Source: Oscheius onirici
Lineage: Eukaryota; Nematoda; Chromadorea; Rhabditida; Rhabditidae
Assembly: GCA_932521025.1 (NCBI GenBank)
Contig: OW051471.1
Span: forward strand, 12,276,001 to 12,340,000
DNA: 64,000 bases
Reading direction: 5' to 3'
Of the stretch, positions 22,996 to 41,671 are shown piece by piece. The first letter of the stretch is position 1; every line of letters begins with the position of its first letter. Both the position numbers and the translations under genes were made by a program. Below the pieces are notes generated by a model, which was not told the origin of the DNA, did not search any database, and saw nothing but the letters and a program-made list of their open reading frames with translations.

Positions 22996-25900
22996 ATGTC
23001 AGTTACGGACCGAATTGCAATCGACATTGGAACGTCATATTCACGAGTGGCTATTTTTAAAGATGATCGACCACAGGTGCTTGCAAATGAACTCGGTGAG
23101 TAATTAGAGTAAATTACTTAACTTATTTTTGTTTTAAGCCAGTAACCTGACCCCATCTTATGTAGCTTACACTGACAAACTGTGTCATGTAGGAGATCGT
23201 GCCAAAGAGCAAGAGATTATGAATATAAGCAGCACAGTCCACGGTACTGACTCATTGTTTTCCCTAATCAAATTTTAGGCGTCAGGCGATTGTTGGGCCG
23301 TAGACACGACGACGAAACTATTTGGGAAGATCGTGTGAATATGCCTTACAAATTCGTACCCATAGGTAATCGGCCAAGAATCCAAGTGAACTACAGAAAT
23401 GAGTCAAAAAATGTGACACCGGAAGAAGTTTTGGCTGTTTTGCTGGAGAGGATGGTAGAGATAGGAACCCAGTCATTAAAAACAACGATTAAAGTGAGCG
23501 ACCTTGTTGACTTAAAGCGAGTGTGACTCTACTGCGCCCGTGCGAGCAAGCTGGCGCGCAGCGACCTCAAAAAAATGGCAGGAAGCGCAATAAACATTGA
23601 CAAACTGGGGTTTTCACTGTTTCTTGTCGTTTTCTTTTGTTCTCATGATGTTTATCGTAAAAAGCAAGTTGCAAATAGTCAGTGGAAGACAAAAATGGAA
23701 GAAAATACTTCGAAATGAACGAAAATGGCCGGTTTTTCATATTTTTAGGTAAAAAAGGCCGTTTCAACGCTAAAATGACTTTTTTCTTTTATTCTTTTGC
23801 TATTTCTCCTTGTATTTTGTCAGAAGGATTGATTTACCTGGAGAAATAGGTAGGAAAGAAGAAAAAATTGATGAAAAACGACGTTTTCGCTATTTTTGGA
23901 ATAAAAATGTTTTGAAAGCAAAAGTACGGTAGAATCAGCCCGCCTTTTTCGTAGGTACACACTTACTTTAACCGTCTTTTTTCTTACAGGAAGCTGTAAT
24001 TACTGTTCCGTCTCAGTTTACCTGTTGCCAGCGCCGAGCAGTTAAAGATGCTGCCGAAATTGTTGGCATCAAGAGTGAGCTGATCAACGAGACGACAGCT
24101 GCGGCTGTGGCTTATGTTTATGGAATGAAAACTGGATTCACAACCAAGGATCAAAATCTACTCGTCTTCAACATGGGAGGAGGATTCACGACAGCGGTGA
24201 GAACCTAAAGAAACTCAATCTAATATTCCATTGAGCTGTTTAGACCGGGCGGTATTTTTACCTCCCCCCCTAAACTTGGGGTTTTGGGGTCGGCGGGGGA
24301 AATCTAAATTTTCCGGCTCTCGTTTGCATTTTCCAGCATTGTCCAGTGAGCAATGTTGTAGCTCTGATCAAGTTCTACAACTTTGCGGAACATTGTGAAG
24401 CGTGAAAACGCTGTTCTCACTATGAAAAAGTGATTCTAAGTCAAAACTTGTCAATCAAGGCAAAACTCATTTTTCATAGTGATAACATCATTTTCACGCT
24501 TCACAATGTTCTGGAAAGTTGTAAAACTTGATCAGGGCTACAGCTGTGCTCACTGGAAAAAAGCTGGAAAATGCAAACGAGAGCCGAAAAATATAAATTT
24601 CCCCGCCGCCCCCAAAAATCCAATTTTAGGGGGGGGGGGGCGTAAAGAAACCTGCCCGTTTAGACCATCTTCACCGTCACGAGTCAGCAGTTCTATGCCT
24701 TGTCTACATCGGGTGATATGCGTCTTGGCGGCAATGACTTTGACAAAGTGCTTGTGGATCATTGCTGCTCACAGTTTGAACGAATGCACAAGGCTGATTT
24801 GAGCAAAAATTATCGTGCGATCCAGCTTCTGCGACGGGCTTGTGAAAAGGCTAAAAGAAATCTATCCTTCTCCATTCAAACTACAATTGAAGTTGATGAT
24901 CTTTACGCTGGAATCGGTTTTGAAGAAGTCGTCACCAGAGAAAAGTTTGAATTTTTATGTGGCGGTCTTTTCGACACTGCACTGAAAATTGCAGAAAAAG
25001 CGTTGAAAGGTACAGATTTACAAAAAGAGCAGGTGGGTATTAACTTTGTAGCGTACAATTTACCGGTTAAGATTGACGAGATTATTCTAGTAGGAGGTTG
25101 TACAAGAATGCCACGCATACATCAACAGCTGCGGACATTTTTTAATCAGAAGAGCCTCAATATTTCCATGAATCCAGACGAGGCAGCTGTTCTTGGGGCT
25201 GCTGTCTATATGGCGCGACACATCACTTTTCAAGATATCGTCCCAGTGGCTTTCGGGGCAGAAGTAAATTATAAAAAAGTGGATTTTGTATATAAGGTAC
25301 GCAAAAACGACCCACCACTATTACATATTTTCAGAAAGATGAACCGTTTCCAAATTCAATCCGCAAAGACTACAAAATTAACGTTAGTTAGTCTTTGATC
25401 TTCTTAAAGTGTTGTATTTAAGACATCCAATGATGTCATTGTCAAGATTTTTCAAGGCAAAGACGTTATACTCGGCCGCTACAACCTTGAAATGGGATTT
25501 CGCCGCTCTTTTCTAACGGTAACTTCCTACCGATTTTTATATAAAAACACTTACAGCTCCATTTCAAAGTTACCTCCGATGGAATCCTACTTGTGGAGGC
25601 AGACGCTGCTGGAAACTCGTATAAGCTTCCCCTCGTAGTCAAAACATTTAAACTTCCCCAATCGACTATTTTGCAAATCAAGGAAGCTCTGGCTAGCTAC
25701 AAGAGCCATATAGCTGAAGATTCTGAGCGTATTCTGGCTAAGGATGCAAGGGACATGATTTTTGGTTCAGTTGACAGGCTCACAGCTAAGCTGAAAAGTG
25801 AAGAGGTACGTTTCGAAGATGGGGCGGTATCTTTACCCCCCCCCCCCCCTTAAAGTTGGGTTTTTGGGGTCGGCGGGGGAAATTTAAATTTTTCGGCTCT

Positions 25901-26515
25901 CGTTTGCATTTTCCAGATTTGTTCCAGTAAGCAAAGTTGTAGCTCTGATCAAGATCTACAACTTTGCAGAACATTATAAAGCGTGAAAATGCTGTTATCA
26001 CTGTGAAAAAATGATTCTAAGCCAAAACTTGTCAACCATGGCAAATGTCCGCTTTTCATAGTGATACCAGCATTTTCACGCTTCACAATGTTCCGCAAAG
26101 TTGTAGATCTTGATCAGAGCTACAACATTGCTCACTGGGACAAAACTGGAAAATGCAAACGAGAGCCACAATGTCAGCCACATGGTATTTTAAATTTCCC
26201 CCGCCGCCCCCGAAAATCCAAGCTTGGGGGGGGGGGGGTAAAGAAACCTGCCCTTCGACGATAGTAGCAATGCATAAGGTTCAGCTATCAGAACAAGAGA
26301 AAAAAGACTACAGTGATCTTCGCGATACTCTTTCCAATTGGCTGTACGAAAATCCGAGTGCCGCATCAAATGACTACGAGCACATTTTGGAAACGTTCAG
26401 TAAGAGAGTGGCAGAGATTAAAAAACAGCAGAAGCCGGATGAACAAAGGAGGCTAAATGCTGCTAATTCAGCAAGAATTGAAGCGGATGATAAGCAGGGT
26501 GAGGACTCTCATTAA
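22996..26515 (+). CDS. Atypical HSP70 C (type-2 module, upstream gene)
   Basis: Exon 1 (22996-23095) starts MSVTDRIAIDIGTSYSRVA. Exon 2 begins at 23139 with the motif LTPSYVAYTDKLCHVGDRAK. Next comes GVRRLLGRRHDD, with Arg in place of catalytic Lys71, then VITVPSQFTCCQRRAVKDAA and NETTAAAVAYVYG. Phosphate-2 is VFNMGGGFTTA (Asp199 to Asn, Thr204 to Phe, Asp206 to Thr). Exons at about 24667-25290 hold LGGNDFDKVLVD and ILVGGCTRMPRI. The substrate-binding part is divergent (FPNSIRKDY, VILGRYNLEMG) and the lid has LSEQEKKDYSDLRDTLSNW. It ends GEDSH at 26515, with no EEVD. Two palindromic elements lie in its introns (24247-24657 and 25821-26253). Predicted to bind but hardly hydrolyse ATP; this is inferred from residues only. 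Confidence 0.8.
24247..24657. mobile_element. Palindromic G/C-run MITE, copy M1 (gene C, FTTA intron)
   Basis: It begins GGGCGGTATTTTTACC with a C run and ends with a G run then CCTGCCC. The two halves are inverted copies, with words such as CTCGTTTGCATTTTCCAG and CACAATGTTC in the arms. A perfect 9 bp target duplication GTTTAGACC flanks it (24238-24246 and 24658-24666). That duplicated word is also the 3' splice site GTTTAG/ACC of the host intron. Confidence 0.85.
25821..26253. mobile_element. Palindromic G/C-run MITE, copy M2 (gene C, lid intron)
   Basis: Same structure as M1: GGGGCGGTATCTTTACC plus a C run at the left and a G run plus CCTGCCC at the right. The flanks TTCGAAGAT and TTCGACGAT form a 9 bp target duplication with one difference. 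It sits about 15 bp after the donor GTACG of the intron before the lid exon. Confidence 0.82.
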
Positions 26516-26654
26516 AGCGCTTACTATCGCACCAATGTCCTGAAGTTATTTCGTGTTGAATATATTTGTGGTATTTCGACAAAGTAAAGGACTGGCGATC
26601 CTTTAAAAAAATGAATGGTGGAAATAACTTTGGAGCTGATTACAGTACGGTGGA

Positions 26655-27085
26655 TTTGGCTTTGCCTTCCATTAGTACGAAACGCGTTTAGCATAAAATC
26701 GCGCGTAGCGCGCGTCATCAGCATTTTCAGGTTTCGGGATCAATTCTATCGGATTCAGCGTAAAAAGTTACTCTTAGAAACATATTTTCAAGAAATTTGG
26801 TTGAAGAACAAAAAAGTTAGCCAAAAGCCATGTTCTGTTTCCAAAACGTCCGGTGTCCTGTGTACGCGGTTTGCGCTCTCATTTTTCACCCAATTGGTCT
26901 GAAAATTTACATGCCCATGTAACTTTACCGACTCTACAGGAAGAGTATTTTTGGTTTGAGGCCCGGATCATACCTCTACGCCCTGCATTTTTGGACTTTC
27001 GACGAAAAAATTAATGTATTGCTAAGGGTCGCCACTCCACCCACACGACCCGGGTTCGATTCCGCCATGCTGTAAACCTTTTTGC
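26655..27085 (+). repeat. tRNA-derived interspersed repeat, copy 1
   Basis: Contains CGCGCGTAGCGCGCG, then TTGGTTGAAGAACAAAAAAG. Its tRNA-like end reads TTGCTAAGGGTCGCC, CACCCACACGACCCGGG, TTCGATTCCGCC. The last part carries a B-box (GGTTCGATTCC). Inverted relatives are at 44.3-45.1 kb and 59.1-59.9 kb. Confidence 0.65.
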
Positions 27086-27252
27086 TAAAATGTTTTGAGT
27101 AGAAAATGACTGTAAACCCGCCCTGGAATCTTTTTCTGATAGCAATAGACATCTCCCCGCAATTTTGCGAAAGAGCAAAAGTTGTTGTTTTTAGTCAAGC
27201 CATGTTGATAAGACAAAGCGCGGTACTTTTAGGTACTAGGGAGAATACTTGG

Positions 27253-27410
27253 GCGTCGAGTCGAAAAGTCGAGCCACGAGCCGATTCGAGTCGAGTTCTG
27301 GACCGACACGAGTCGAGTCGGCTCGTGGGCCATGTCGAGTCGAGTCGAGCCGACTCGTGGTTCAAATCGAGCTCGACTCGACTCGAGTCGAGTCGAGTCG
27401 AGTTGCCCAA
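27253..27410. repeat. GAGTC-rich tandem tract
   Basis: About 160 bp of degenerate GAGTC/GACTC repeats with a self-complementary character (GAGTCGAGTCGAG ... CTCGACTCGACTC). It is open in several frames because of the repeat, not because of coding function. Confidence 0.75.
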
Positions 27411-27539
27411 GTGTACTAGGGAAAATAGTAGTTTTCTGCTTTGCCAGATTCATGAACTTCTCGTACTGTAAAGTGGCACTGGGCCTATGTGGGTTTTCCA
27501 AATTGCTAGGCAAAGCCTCCTTCTGATCAGATAGGTCTC

Positions 27540-28210
27540 GAAAAGTGGGGATATCTGTCGTAACGAAGAACAGCACTTCGAACGGACAAAAAGAGAACAA
27601 TACTTTTGTGTGAACTACGCAACTGGACAAAAAGAGAACAATAGCTCTTACAAAAGTCAAATTCTCGTCTTTTCTCATAGGATCACTGTTTTATCGTCTG
27701 TTCCAGAAACTGTGGAAGAGTGAAGAAGAAACTCAGGAAGTTAGGGATAAAAGTTAGAGAACATCCTTTTCATTGCTACAAAATCAAGTTGTTTTTCTTC
27801 AGATTTTTAGTCTACTCCTTGTATCAGATAGCAGCTAGTTCCCTTTGCTACTAAATATGAAAAAAAACAGCGGGAAAATGTCCTGAACTGGACTTCTAAA
27901 CTTCTTCCAAAACAGCCCAAGATCTTGGCCCCCAGAACAGTGTCATGACTTTAAAAAGTAACGTAGTAATAGTGACCGCTTAAAATTTTTCACTAGTTCC
28001 ATTAGGAATATCAGTCCAACTTGTTGCGTTTTCTTCGGTGTTACAATCAGGTTTTCCTGAGAAGACGATAAAAGAGTGATCCTATGAGAAAAGACGAGGA
28101 TTTGACTTTTGTAAGAACTATTGTTCTCTTTTTGTCCGGTTTAATTCAGTAAAACAGGGTAAAGACAAATCCCTTCTTCTTCAAAGAATCCACTTTTTTA
28201 CAAATCCAGA
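27540..28210. repeat. Paired inverted-repeat element, copy 1
   Basis: The arms read GATCACTGTTTTATCGTCTG (left, inverted) and AAGAGTGATCCTATGAGAAA followed by AGACGAGGATTTGACTTTTG (right). About 390 bp of non-coding DNA lies between. The same arrangement recurs at 57975-58760, and part of the interior at 43970-44280. It is non-coding and probably a non-autonomous DNA transposon. Confidence 0.55.
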
Positions 28211-28630
28211 TATCATTAAGATTCTACTTATTCTTCTTTCCACGATCTTTTGAACCGAGCGGACAGAGTAATACTGGAAGGAAAAGAACGCTATGGTAAT
28301 GTATCAGAAGATTCCTGGAATCCAAGCATGCTTCAAAAAAACGGCACTTCAAAGCTTGACGTTGTGATGCCACTAACTGACAGTGAATCCGAGAAAACAG
28401 AGGTATTTTAAGAGCCTCTTCTGCCAAAAATAGGAACAATGCAGATTTTTACGAGGATGTAGAAGGCTGGCAAGAGCTGGCGATATGCAAGAGATTATCG
28501 AATGACTATTTCGAGACAACTACGTTAAATGTTTCGTTTTCACTTTTGTTTTAACCGTATGGGGTTGTTCCCACATTTATCTTTTCACTGTTTTTTTTGT
28601 ATATGTGTTTATCGTTTGAGGATATTTGGA

Positions 28631-30563
28631 ATGAGCTCTCAAGCTATCGGAATCGACCTCGGAACCACCTACTCATGCGTTGGAGTGATAGGCAAAGACG
28701 GGCAAGTTAAGATCATTCATAATGGCCACGGTAACTAATTTTTAACCGTAAAAGAATTCGTTTAGGATTCACAACGACGGCTTCCTGTGTTTCTTTCACC
28801 CGCCACGAACGCCTAGTTGGAGATGCTGCTAAGGAACAGTCAATCAAGAATTTCCACAACACTGTCTTTGGTATCTTTCATATTTAAAAAATCCAAAGAA
28901 CAACTTAGATGTCAAGCGACTGATTGGTCGGAAGTTTGACGATGAAAATGTGCAGAAGGACATGAAACATTGGCCGTTCAAAGTGATAAATCACGAAGGA
29001 AGATGCCGGATCCAGGTAGAAGAAAAAGGCGAGATAAAAACATATACGCCTGAAGAATTATCGGCTATGATTTTGACCAAAATGAAGGAGACCGCTGAGG
29101 CTTTTCTCAGACACGACGTGAAGGTATGGTACCTTCATGTTGTAGTCTGAAGTTTATATTTTAGGCTGCCGTGATCACCGTTCCCGCCTACTTCAACGAT
29201 TCTCAACGTCAAGCTACAAAAGATGCTGCGGAAATAGCTGGACTGAAAGTTCTCAGGATCATCAATGAACCAACCGCTGCCGGGATTGCTTACGCTCTGG
29301 ATGAGAAAACGAAGAAGCAGCAGAATATCCTCATTTACGATCTAGGAGGAGGAACTTTTGATGTGACTGTCATGGGTAGGTTGCACAGAAAAATACCTTA
29401 TTTTGCAGTCATTCAAAACGGAAACTTTAACGTCAAATCTACCTCTGGAGACACTCATCTTGGCGGAGCAGACTTTGACACTTGTCTTGTAGACTATTGT
29501 GCACAGGAATTCGAGAAGAAGTACGGCATCGATATTTCGAGGAATTCTCGAGCTCTACGCAGACTGAGGAAAGCTTGTGAGAAGGCCAAGAGAATTCTGT
29601 CGCATCAGACCCATACTACAATCGATGTTGAGGCTCTCGCTGACTATATGGACTTCAGTCTGGACATCACTAGAGGACGCTTCGAAGAAATATGTTTTCA
29701 TCTTTTCAAAAAGACAATGGAATCGGTTGAAAAGGCTCTAGAAGATGCGAAACTGTCCAAGTCGAAAGTAAGTCTTGAACTATTATTTGAGGCTCAGAGT
29801 TTAACTTTTTTCCTTACTCATAGTGATTTCAGATCGACGAGATCATTCTGGTTGGAGGATCCACTCGTATTCCGAGAGTTAGACGTCTGGTGATGGAATA
29901 CTTCAAGGGCAAGAAACTGAACAATACCGTTCATCCTGACGAGGCAGTGGCTTATGGAGCTGCAGTTCAGGCAGCTATTCTTGCTGGAAATAAGTCGAAT
30001 TTGATTAGAAATATTGCGATAAAGGACGTCACTCCCATGACTCTTGGTCTCAGCACACATTCGGGAGTCTTTTCGAGAGTTATTCTGGTATGTATTATTT
30101 TTTGTAAACTTGTAATGCGAGTGATTTCAGAGAAACACACCTCTCCCGGCCAGAGGGACAAAGCTTCATTATACGGCTGTGGACTACCAGAAAAATTGCC
30201 TTTTTGGTGTCTATCAGGGCGAAAATGAAATGTACGCTGACAACAAATATCTGGGAGAGTTCACTCTTACAGGTGTTCGGGAGGCTCCCAAAGGAAAAGT
30301 CGAATTTGACGTGAGTCTATTTTTTAGCCGCCGTGAAAAATTACTTACAGGTTCTTTTCGACGTCGATGAAAATGGCATTCTGGACGTGAAGATCTCTGA
30401 GAAGGGAACAACAAATATTGGGACTATTACCATCACAAAAAATGCAGGATATCTTTCAAGAGAGGAAGTCACTCAAATGATCAAAAATGAAGAGCAAAAT
30501 GTGAAAGACGACAAGGTTCGGAAGCTACTCGCAGAAGCTTTAAATGCTCGAGAGACATTGTAA
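28631..30563 (+). CDS. Short HSP70 D (type-2 module, downstream gene)
   Basis: A canonical-core HSP70 beginning [19 protein letters not shown]. Exons follow at about 28767-28870, 28909-29123, 29165-29373, 29409-29767, 29832-30088, 30132-30310 and 30351-30563. ATPase residues are intact: [27 protein letters not shown] and [12 protein letters not shown]. The beta substrate-binding domain has [11 protein letters not shown] and [16 protein letters not shown]. It stops after [12 protein letters not shown], in the first lid helices and without EEVD. AATAAA follows at about 30580. D and E are convergent, with stops only 166 bp apart. Unlike the other pairs, D is 2.1 kb from its presumed partner C because the spacer is filled with repeats, so it may now have its own promoter. 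Confidence 0.87.
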
Positions 30564-30729
30564 AAGAATGTTTGACGATAATAAACTATAATCTTCATTT
30601 TTTGTGGTCAGATTAGCACTTTATTACAAAAAAAAAAGTTTAAATACTTGAATTCAAAATATTACAAGTAACCGATGTCATTGCGATAACAGGGAGGAGG
30701 AGAGCAGAATCAGTCCAATAAGACATACA

Positions 30730-33106
<2,377 letters not shown>

Positions 33107-33274
33107 CGATAACCTAAAATCCGGTTAAAAAAATTTCATAACAAAACCAAGATAATACGGGAAATGACAAAACATCACAGCAAAAGAACATTTTTATTGC
33201 AATTTATTGTACTGATTGAATTGAGAAACTAGTTTTTTAACATTTGCTTTGTAATCTATAGAACGTGCCAGTTA

Positions 33275-36336
<3,062 letters not shown>

Positions 36337-36339
36337 CAC

Positions 36340-36860
36340 CTGCAAGAGGACATTAAAGCGGAAGAAGGAGGAAAAATGTTTTCACTATTTTGAAAAAAAA
36401 AAGAAGAAAAAGGGTTTGCATTCAAAGCTTCATCGCTTCTGATTTCTGATTCGAACAAACAAACTGAGAAGACAGAACGTGAAAACAGAATTAGGAAAAG
36501 TCCCAAATTTGGAGCAAACCGTCTTTGCCTTAATTGTGCTACACTAGTTCGTCGAATAGAGCCGAAATGAAAAATAAACTACAGGTAAGTGACAAACTGA
36601 TGTGAGTGAAAACTTGTTTAGTTAACGTAAATTTTATTTTGAAATTTGTTTAGACCAATGTATGAAATGAATTTAAATTATGAAAGCAGTGAGATCAGGT
36701 GAAGAAAGAAGAAGCTGAGTTCTAGAAAAAGCTGAAGTGGCTGGGGCCTAACGTCTTATCTTTTTCCGCACGTTCGACTAAATAAGAGTTTTTGCTGGTG
36801 AGAAAATGAGAACGAATCCGGGATTTTATCTTGTACTAAACATCAGATTTATTACTAAAG
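36340..36860. other. Spacer between F and the second srt-like gene
   Basis: No conserved coding sequence was recognised. It should hold the promoter of F, but neither the cluster element nor a clear heat-shock element was seen. Confidence 0.4.
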
Positions 36861-36863
36861 AGT

Positions 36864-39170
36864 CTACATAGAAACGACAGCGACACTGAACTTCTGCTTC
36901 TCGTTGAAAGAACCCGTCCTCCAGAAATGCATGTACGCTCTTCGTAGTCTTCTTTAAAATCTAAGAATTATAAGCAAAATCACCCTTACTGATTAAAGAC
37001 CAGATAAATAACACAGTTCACCATGTCCACCAACTGCCAAGTCACTTTCAAGATGTAGAAAACGAGCAGTGATTGACCGAGAAGATAGTTGGGAATGACA
37101 TCAAAGGTAGTAGATGTTATAACAAAAAAGAGACTGGCTATAAAGGCTTGAATAGCCAGGCTCCATTCTTTGCGGATCGTTTGGGTCTTGCTCTGAAAAT
37201 TAAACTCGGAAAATTTCTACTCAGAAAACGCAGAAAATTGAAATTTCAACTCAGTGATGACTTTCTTTAAAGCTTCCTGAACAATTATACCCACCTTGAA
37301 GAACATGTAGACTATAATGATAACGTACAGGGCTCCAGTAATGGCCATAGTTATCCAGTTCATGTACAGCTCCACCTGCATGGCTACTGAACACAGAACT
37401 TTGTTTTTTCTTCCTGCACCAACTTACGATCGACAGTCCAAGGAGGACCCGGTCTCAGCTTTGGCTTCATGTAGGAAAAGATCCAGTAGTAGTAGATGAT
37501 GCTCATGTTGTACATTGCAGGACCAATTATCATTACCGAGCCGGAGAGGAAGTAGACGAACTGGAAGAATTGTATTGCTTAAAGCGAGTCTGCAGCTACT
37601 GGGAACGTGGACACTAAGTTGGTGCTCACAATTCAAATAAAATAGCGCGAAACATTCAGTCAAAAACGATATTTTTGGTGTTTTGGAATAAAATCGTTTT
37701 GAATTGCCGCACAAACTTCCCGTAGAATCGCCCCGCCAAAATTCGTAGCTGCAGACTCGTTGTTTCGTCTACCGAGGCATATTGCCTAACCGAAATTATT
37801 ACTCCAAGAGTAGAAGCGCGGGTGAGATATTCAGGATTCTCAAGCTACAGGATCTGCCGGGCTGGGAAGATATTCAGAAAACCAAAGTCTCAAATTATAG
37901 GTTCAGACAGAAAATAGTATAAAAAACAGTATAAAAACAGGCTCCAGAATATGTATTTGTTAGCTCCGGGATCGTTTCTTGCAAAAAGATTGTGAGACAA
38001 GTCACCTACCAAAATGTAAGGTTTTCTAGTTCCTGGTTCAGTTTTACTGATTCCAAAAATTTGTTTCAGAAGCAGATTCAACATTTAACAGATCTTACTG
38101 CAACAGTTACCATTTCTGCTTTGGATCTCAGATTCGAGTAATATTAGAACCCGATATAGTTCATTAGTAGTTAGTACATAGTAAACAAGTTCACACCTCC
38201 GCCATCTCTTAAATGAACTCACATAATAGATCAGTGAACTATTAGCCCAACGATATGAGTCCATAACAATGGCGGCAAATCTGTTGTAGGCCAAGAGAAG
38301 AGTGAGGAAAAGACTGGCATCCCACAGACCGGACAAGACTCCTCGGTAAAACTACAAAACTGTACAAAGAACAAAAAAATCACACCCCATCATAAACAGA
38401 TCCAAGAAATATTCCGAAAATCAAAATGAGACCATCGTAGATTTGAAGAAATAGTTGAATGCAGTCAAGTAGTCCAATAAGGAACATGATGAAGAAGGCT
38501 CTGTTTTTGTTGAACTCTTTGTTGAGAATGAAGAGCTGAGGGGTTTTTTTGCGATTAGGAAAAAGAGAGACTTGCCAAAACTACTGGGATGTGGAATATG
38601 AGAAAAACTATAGATAGGAAGACTATAACAGCTCCTGTTATGGGGTTAACGTAGAGTCCATTTCCTTCATAGGCGTAGAGAGGGTCCGAGACTATCTGGG
38701 ATTTTTTGCGTTTTAGGTATTTTCCATCCATTATTTCACTGTCTCGCTGTTTTTATCGTACTCAGCGTGTAAAAGAACCCCTTAGACACTGAATTCAAGC
38801 TAAAATTGAGATAAATCTAAATAGGGAAGATAAATTTGTCGAAACGTGTGCATTTAGTTATTTTCTCTCAATTTTAGCGTGAATTCAGTGGTTCTTTTAC
38901 ACGCTGAGTTCGATAAAAACAACGAGACAGTGAAATTTTTTCAAAAGGCATTTCAAAAACGTCGAAAAGTCATGGGCGGGCTGAACAAGCCTGACCAAAA
39001 CAGTAAGCGAAAAACAGTCAGTTTCTCTGACTCTCTGTTTCTAGGTTTTTGGTCTCTCTTCTCTCTGTTCCTCCGTCTTGACTTACCAATATGAAAGGCA
39101 CTGCAATACAACTAGCTACAATAGAAGAAATGATGATGAAGAAACCCCAGAAGTAGATATTCTCCTCCAT
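36864..39170 (-). CDS. Srt-like serpentine chemoreceptor (7TM GPCR), copy 2
   Basis: The ATG at 39170 starts MEENIYFWGFFIIISSIVAS. Further segments are VNPITGAVIVFLSIVFLIFH, FFIMFLIGLLDCIQLFLQIY, SGLWDASLFLTLLLAYNRFA (the TM3 signature), RKEWSLAIQAFIASLFFV and VNCVIYLVFNQ. The C-terminus RRLRRAYMHFWRTGSF ends at the stop at 36864. The same series of motifs is found in the gene at 11.4-13.1 kb, so the two are paralogues. A MITE (38737-38938) lies in one intron. The gene is a chemosensory receptor candidate and has no evident link to the HSP70 genes that surround it. Confidence 0.68.
38737..38938. repeat. Foldback MITE in srt-like intron
   Basis: Arms of about 75 bp are inverted copies: CACTGTCTCGCTGTTTTTAT, ACTCAGCGTGTAAAAGAACC and GAATTCAAGCTAAAATTGAG on the left, with the inverse order on the right. 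It is about 200 bp and non-coding. Confidence 0.8.
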
Positions 39171-39640
39171 TGTTAAGAGACAATGCTACCTAGTGGAGCT
39201 TTCTATATAAACAAATCCTGTTCTGCTGGACCCGGTTAACATGATTTACATCTCGGAGAGGTATAAACAAAGACAAACTTATTAAACCCTCTGGTTCACA
39301 GGGCAAAACAGCTATCGGACTCGGAAATATGTGCTGATTAGGAAACGTTAATTGGAAGTTCATAACAATGAGAGGGGGCATATTGTGGGAAGTGCTGGAA
39401 AGAGTGATCAAAAAATGAGGCGATAATGCTGTTAGTGAAAAAGAGCACAATTCATTTTGTTATTTAAACAAGTTTTAAAACTGTCGGGTGTGCAAGCTAC
39501 CTGGCAATTTTCCAGTCTGATCCGTCGAAAAAAAAGACAAGCAACGTCTCAATGTCACCTTTGTTCAGACGGGGTTGGGGTTTTCTGTTAGCCAAATTTT
39601 TTAAATAATAATTTATCTCAATTTATTACACAAAAGACAC
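39171..39640. other. Spacer between srt-like gene and HSP70 G
   Basis: No gene was recognised. A TTTATT at about 39622 reads AATAAA on the minus strand, the likely poly(A) signal of G. Confidence 0.4.
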
Positions 39641-39646
39641 ACTTAA

Positions 39647-41549
<1,903 letters not shown>

Positions 41550-41671
41550 AATGAACTAAAGTTTTCTGCAATTCATGTTAAAAAAGAAAGCGAACGGAGA
41601 TATGAAAGGATAAGACCGTTGGAATGACATATGTAAAGCAAAAGCTATATTTTATGAGGCAAAGTGTACGA

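Larger units (their letters stand above)
26516..28630. other. Repeat-filled spacer between C and D
   Basis: No gene was recognised. It contains a tRNA-derived repeat (26655-27085), a GAGTC-rich tract (27253-27410) and a paired inverted-repeat element (27540-28210). Other C/D-type pairs have only 106-168 bp between the genes, so this spacer is probably expanded by insertion. Confidence 0.6.

Noticed and set aside
24479..24802. Frames such as MITSFSRFTMFWKVVKLDQG, repeated at 26061, 34594 and elsewhere
   Set aside because: They lie inside the palindromic MITEs and recur only because the element recurs. The interior shows no transposase.
27229..27678. Long open frames on both strands in the 27.2-27.7 kb region
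   Set aside because: They are produced by the GAGTC repeat, have biased composition (Ser/Arg/Asp) and no conserved motif.
36340..36860. GCTGGTGAGAAAATGAG near 36790 as the cluster upstream element of F
   Set aside because: It has the opposite orientation to the other copies and lacks the left half with the E-box.
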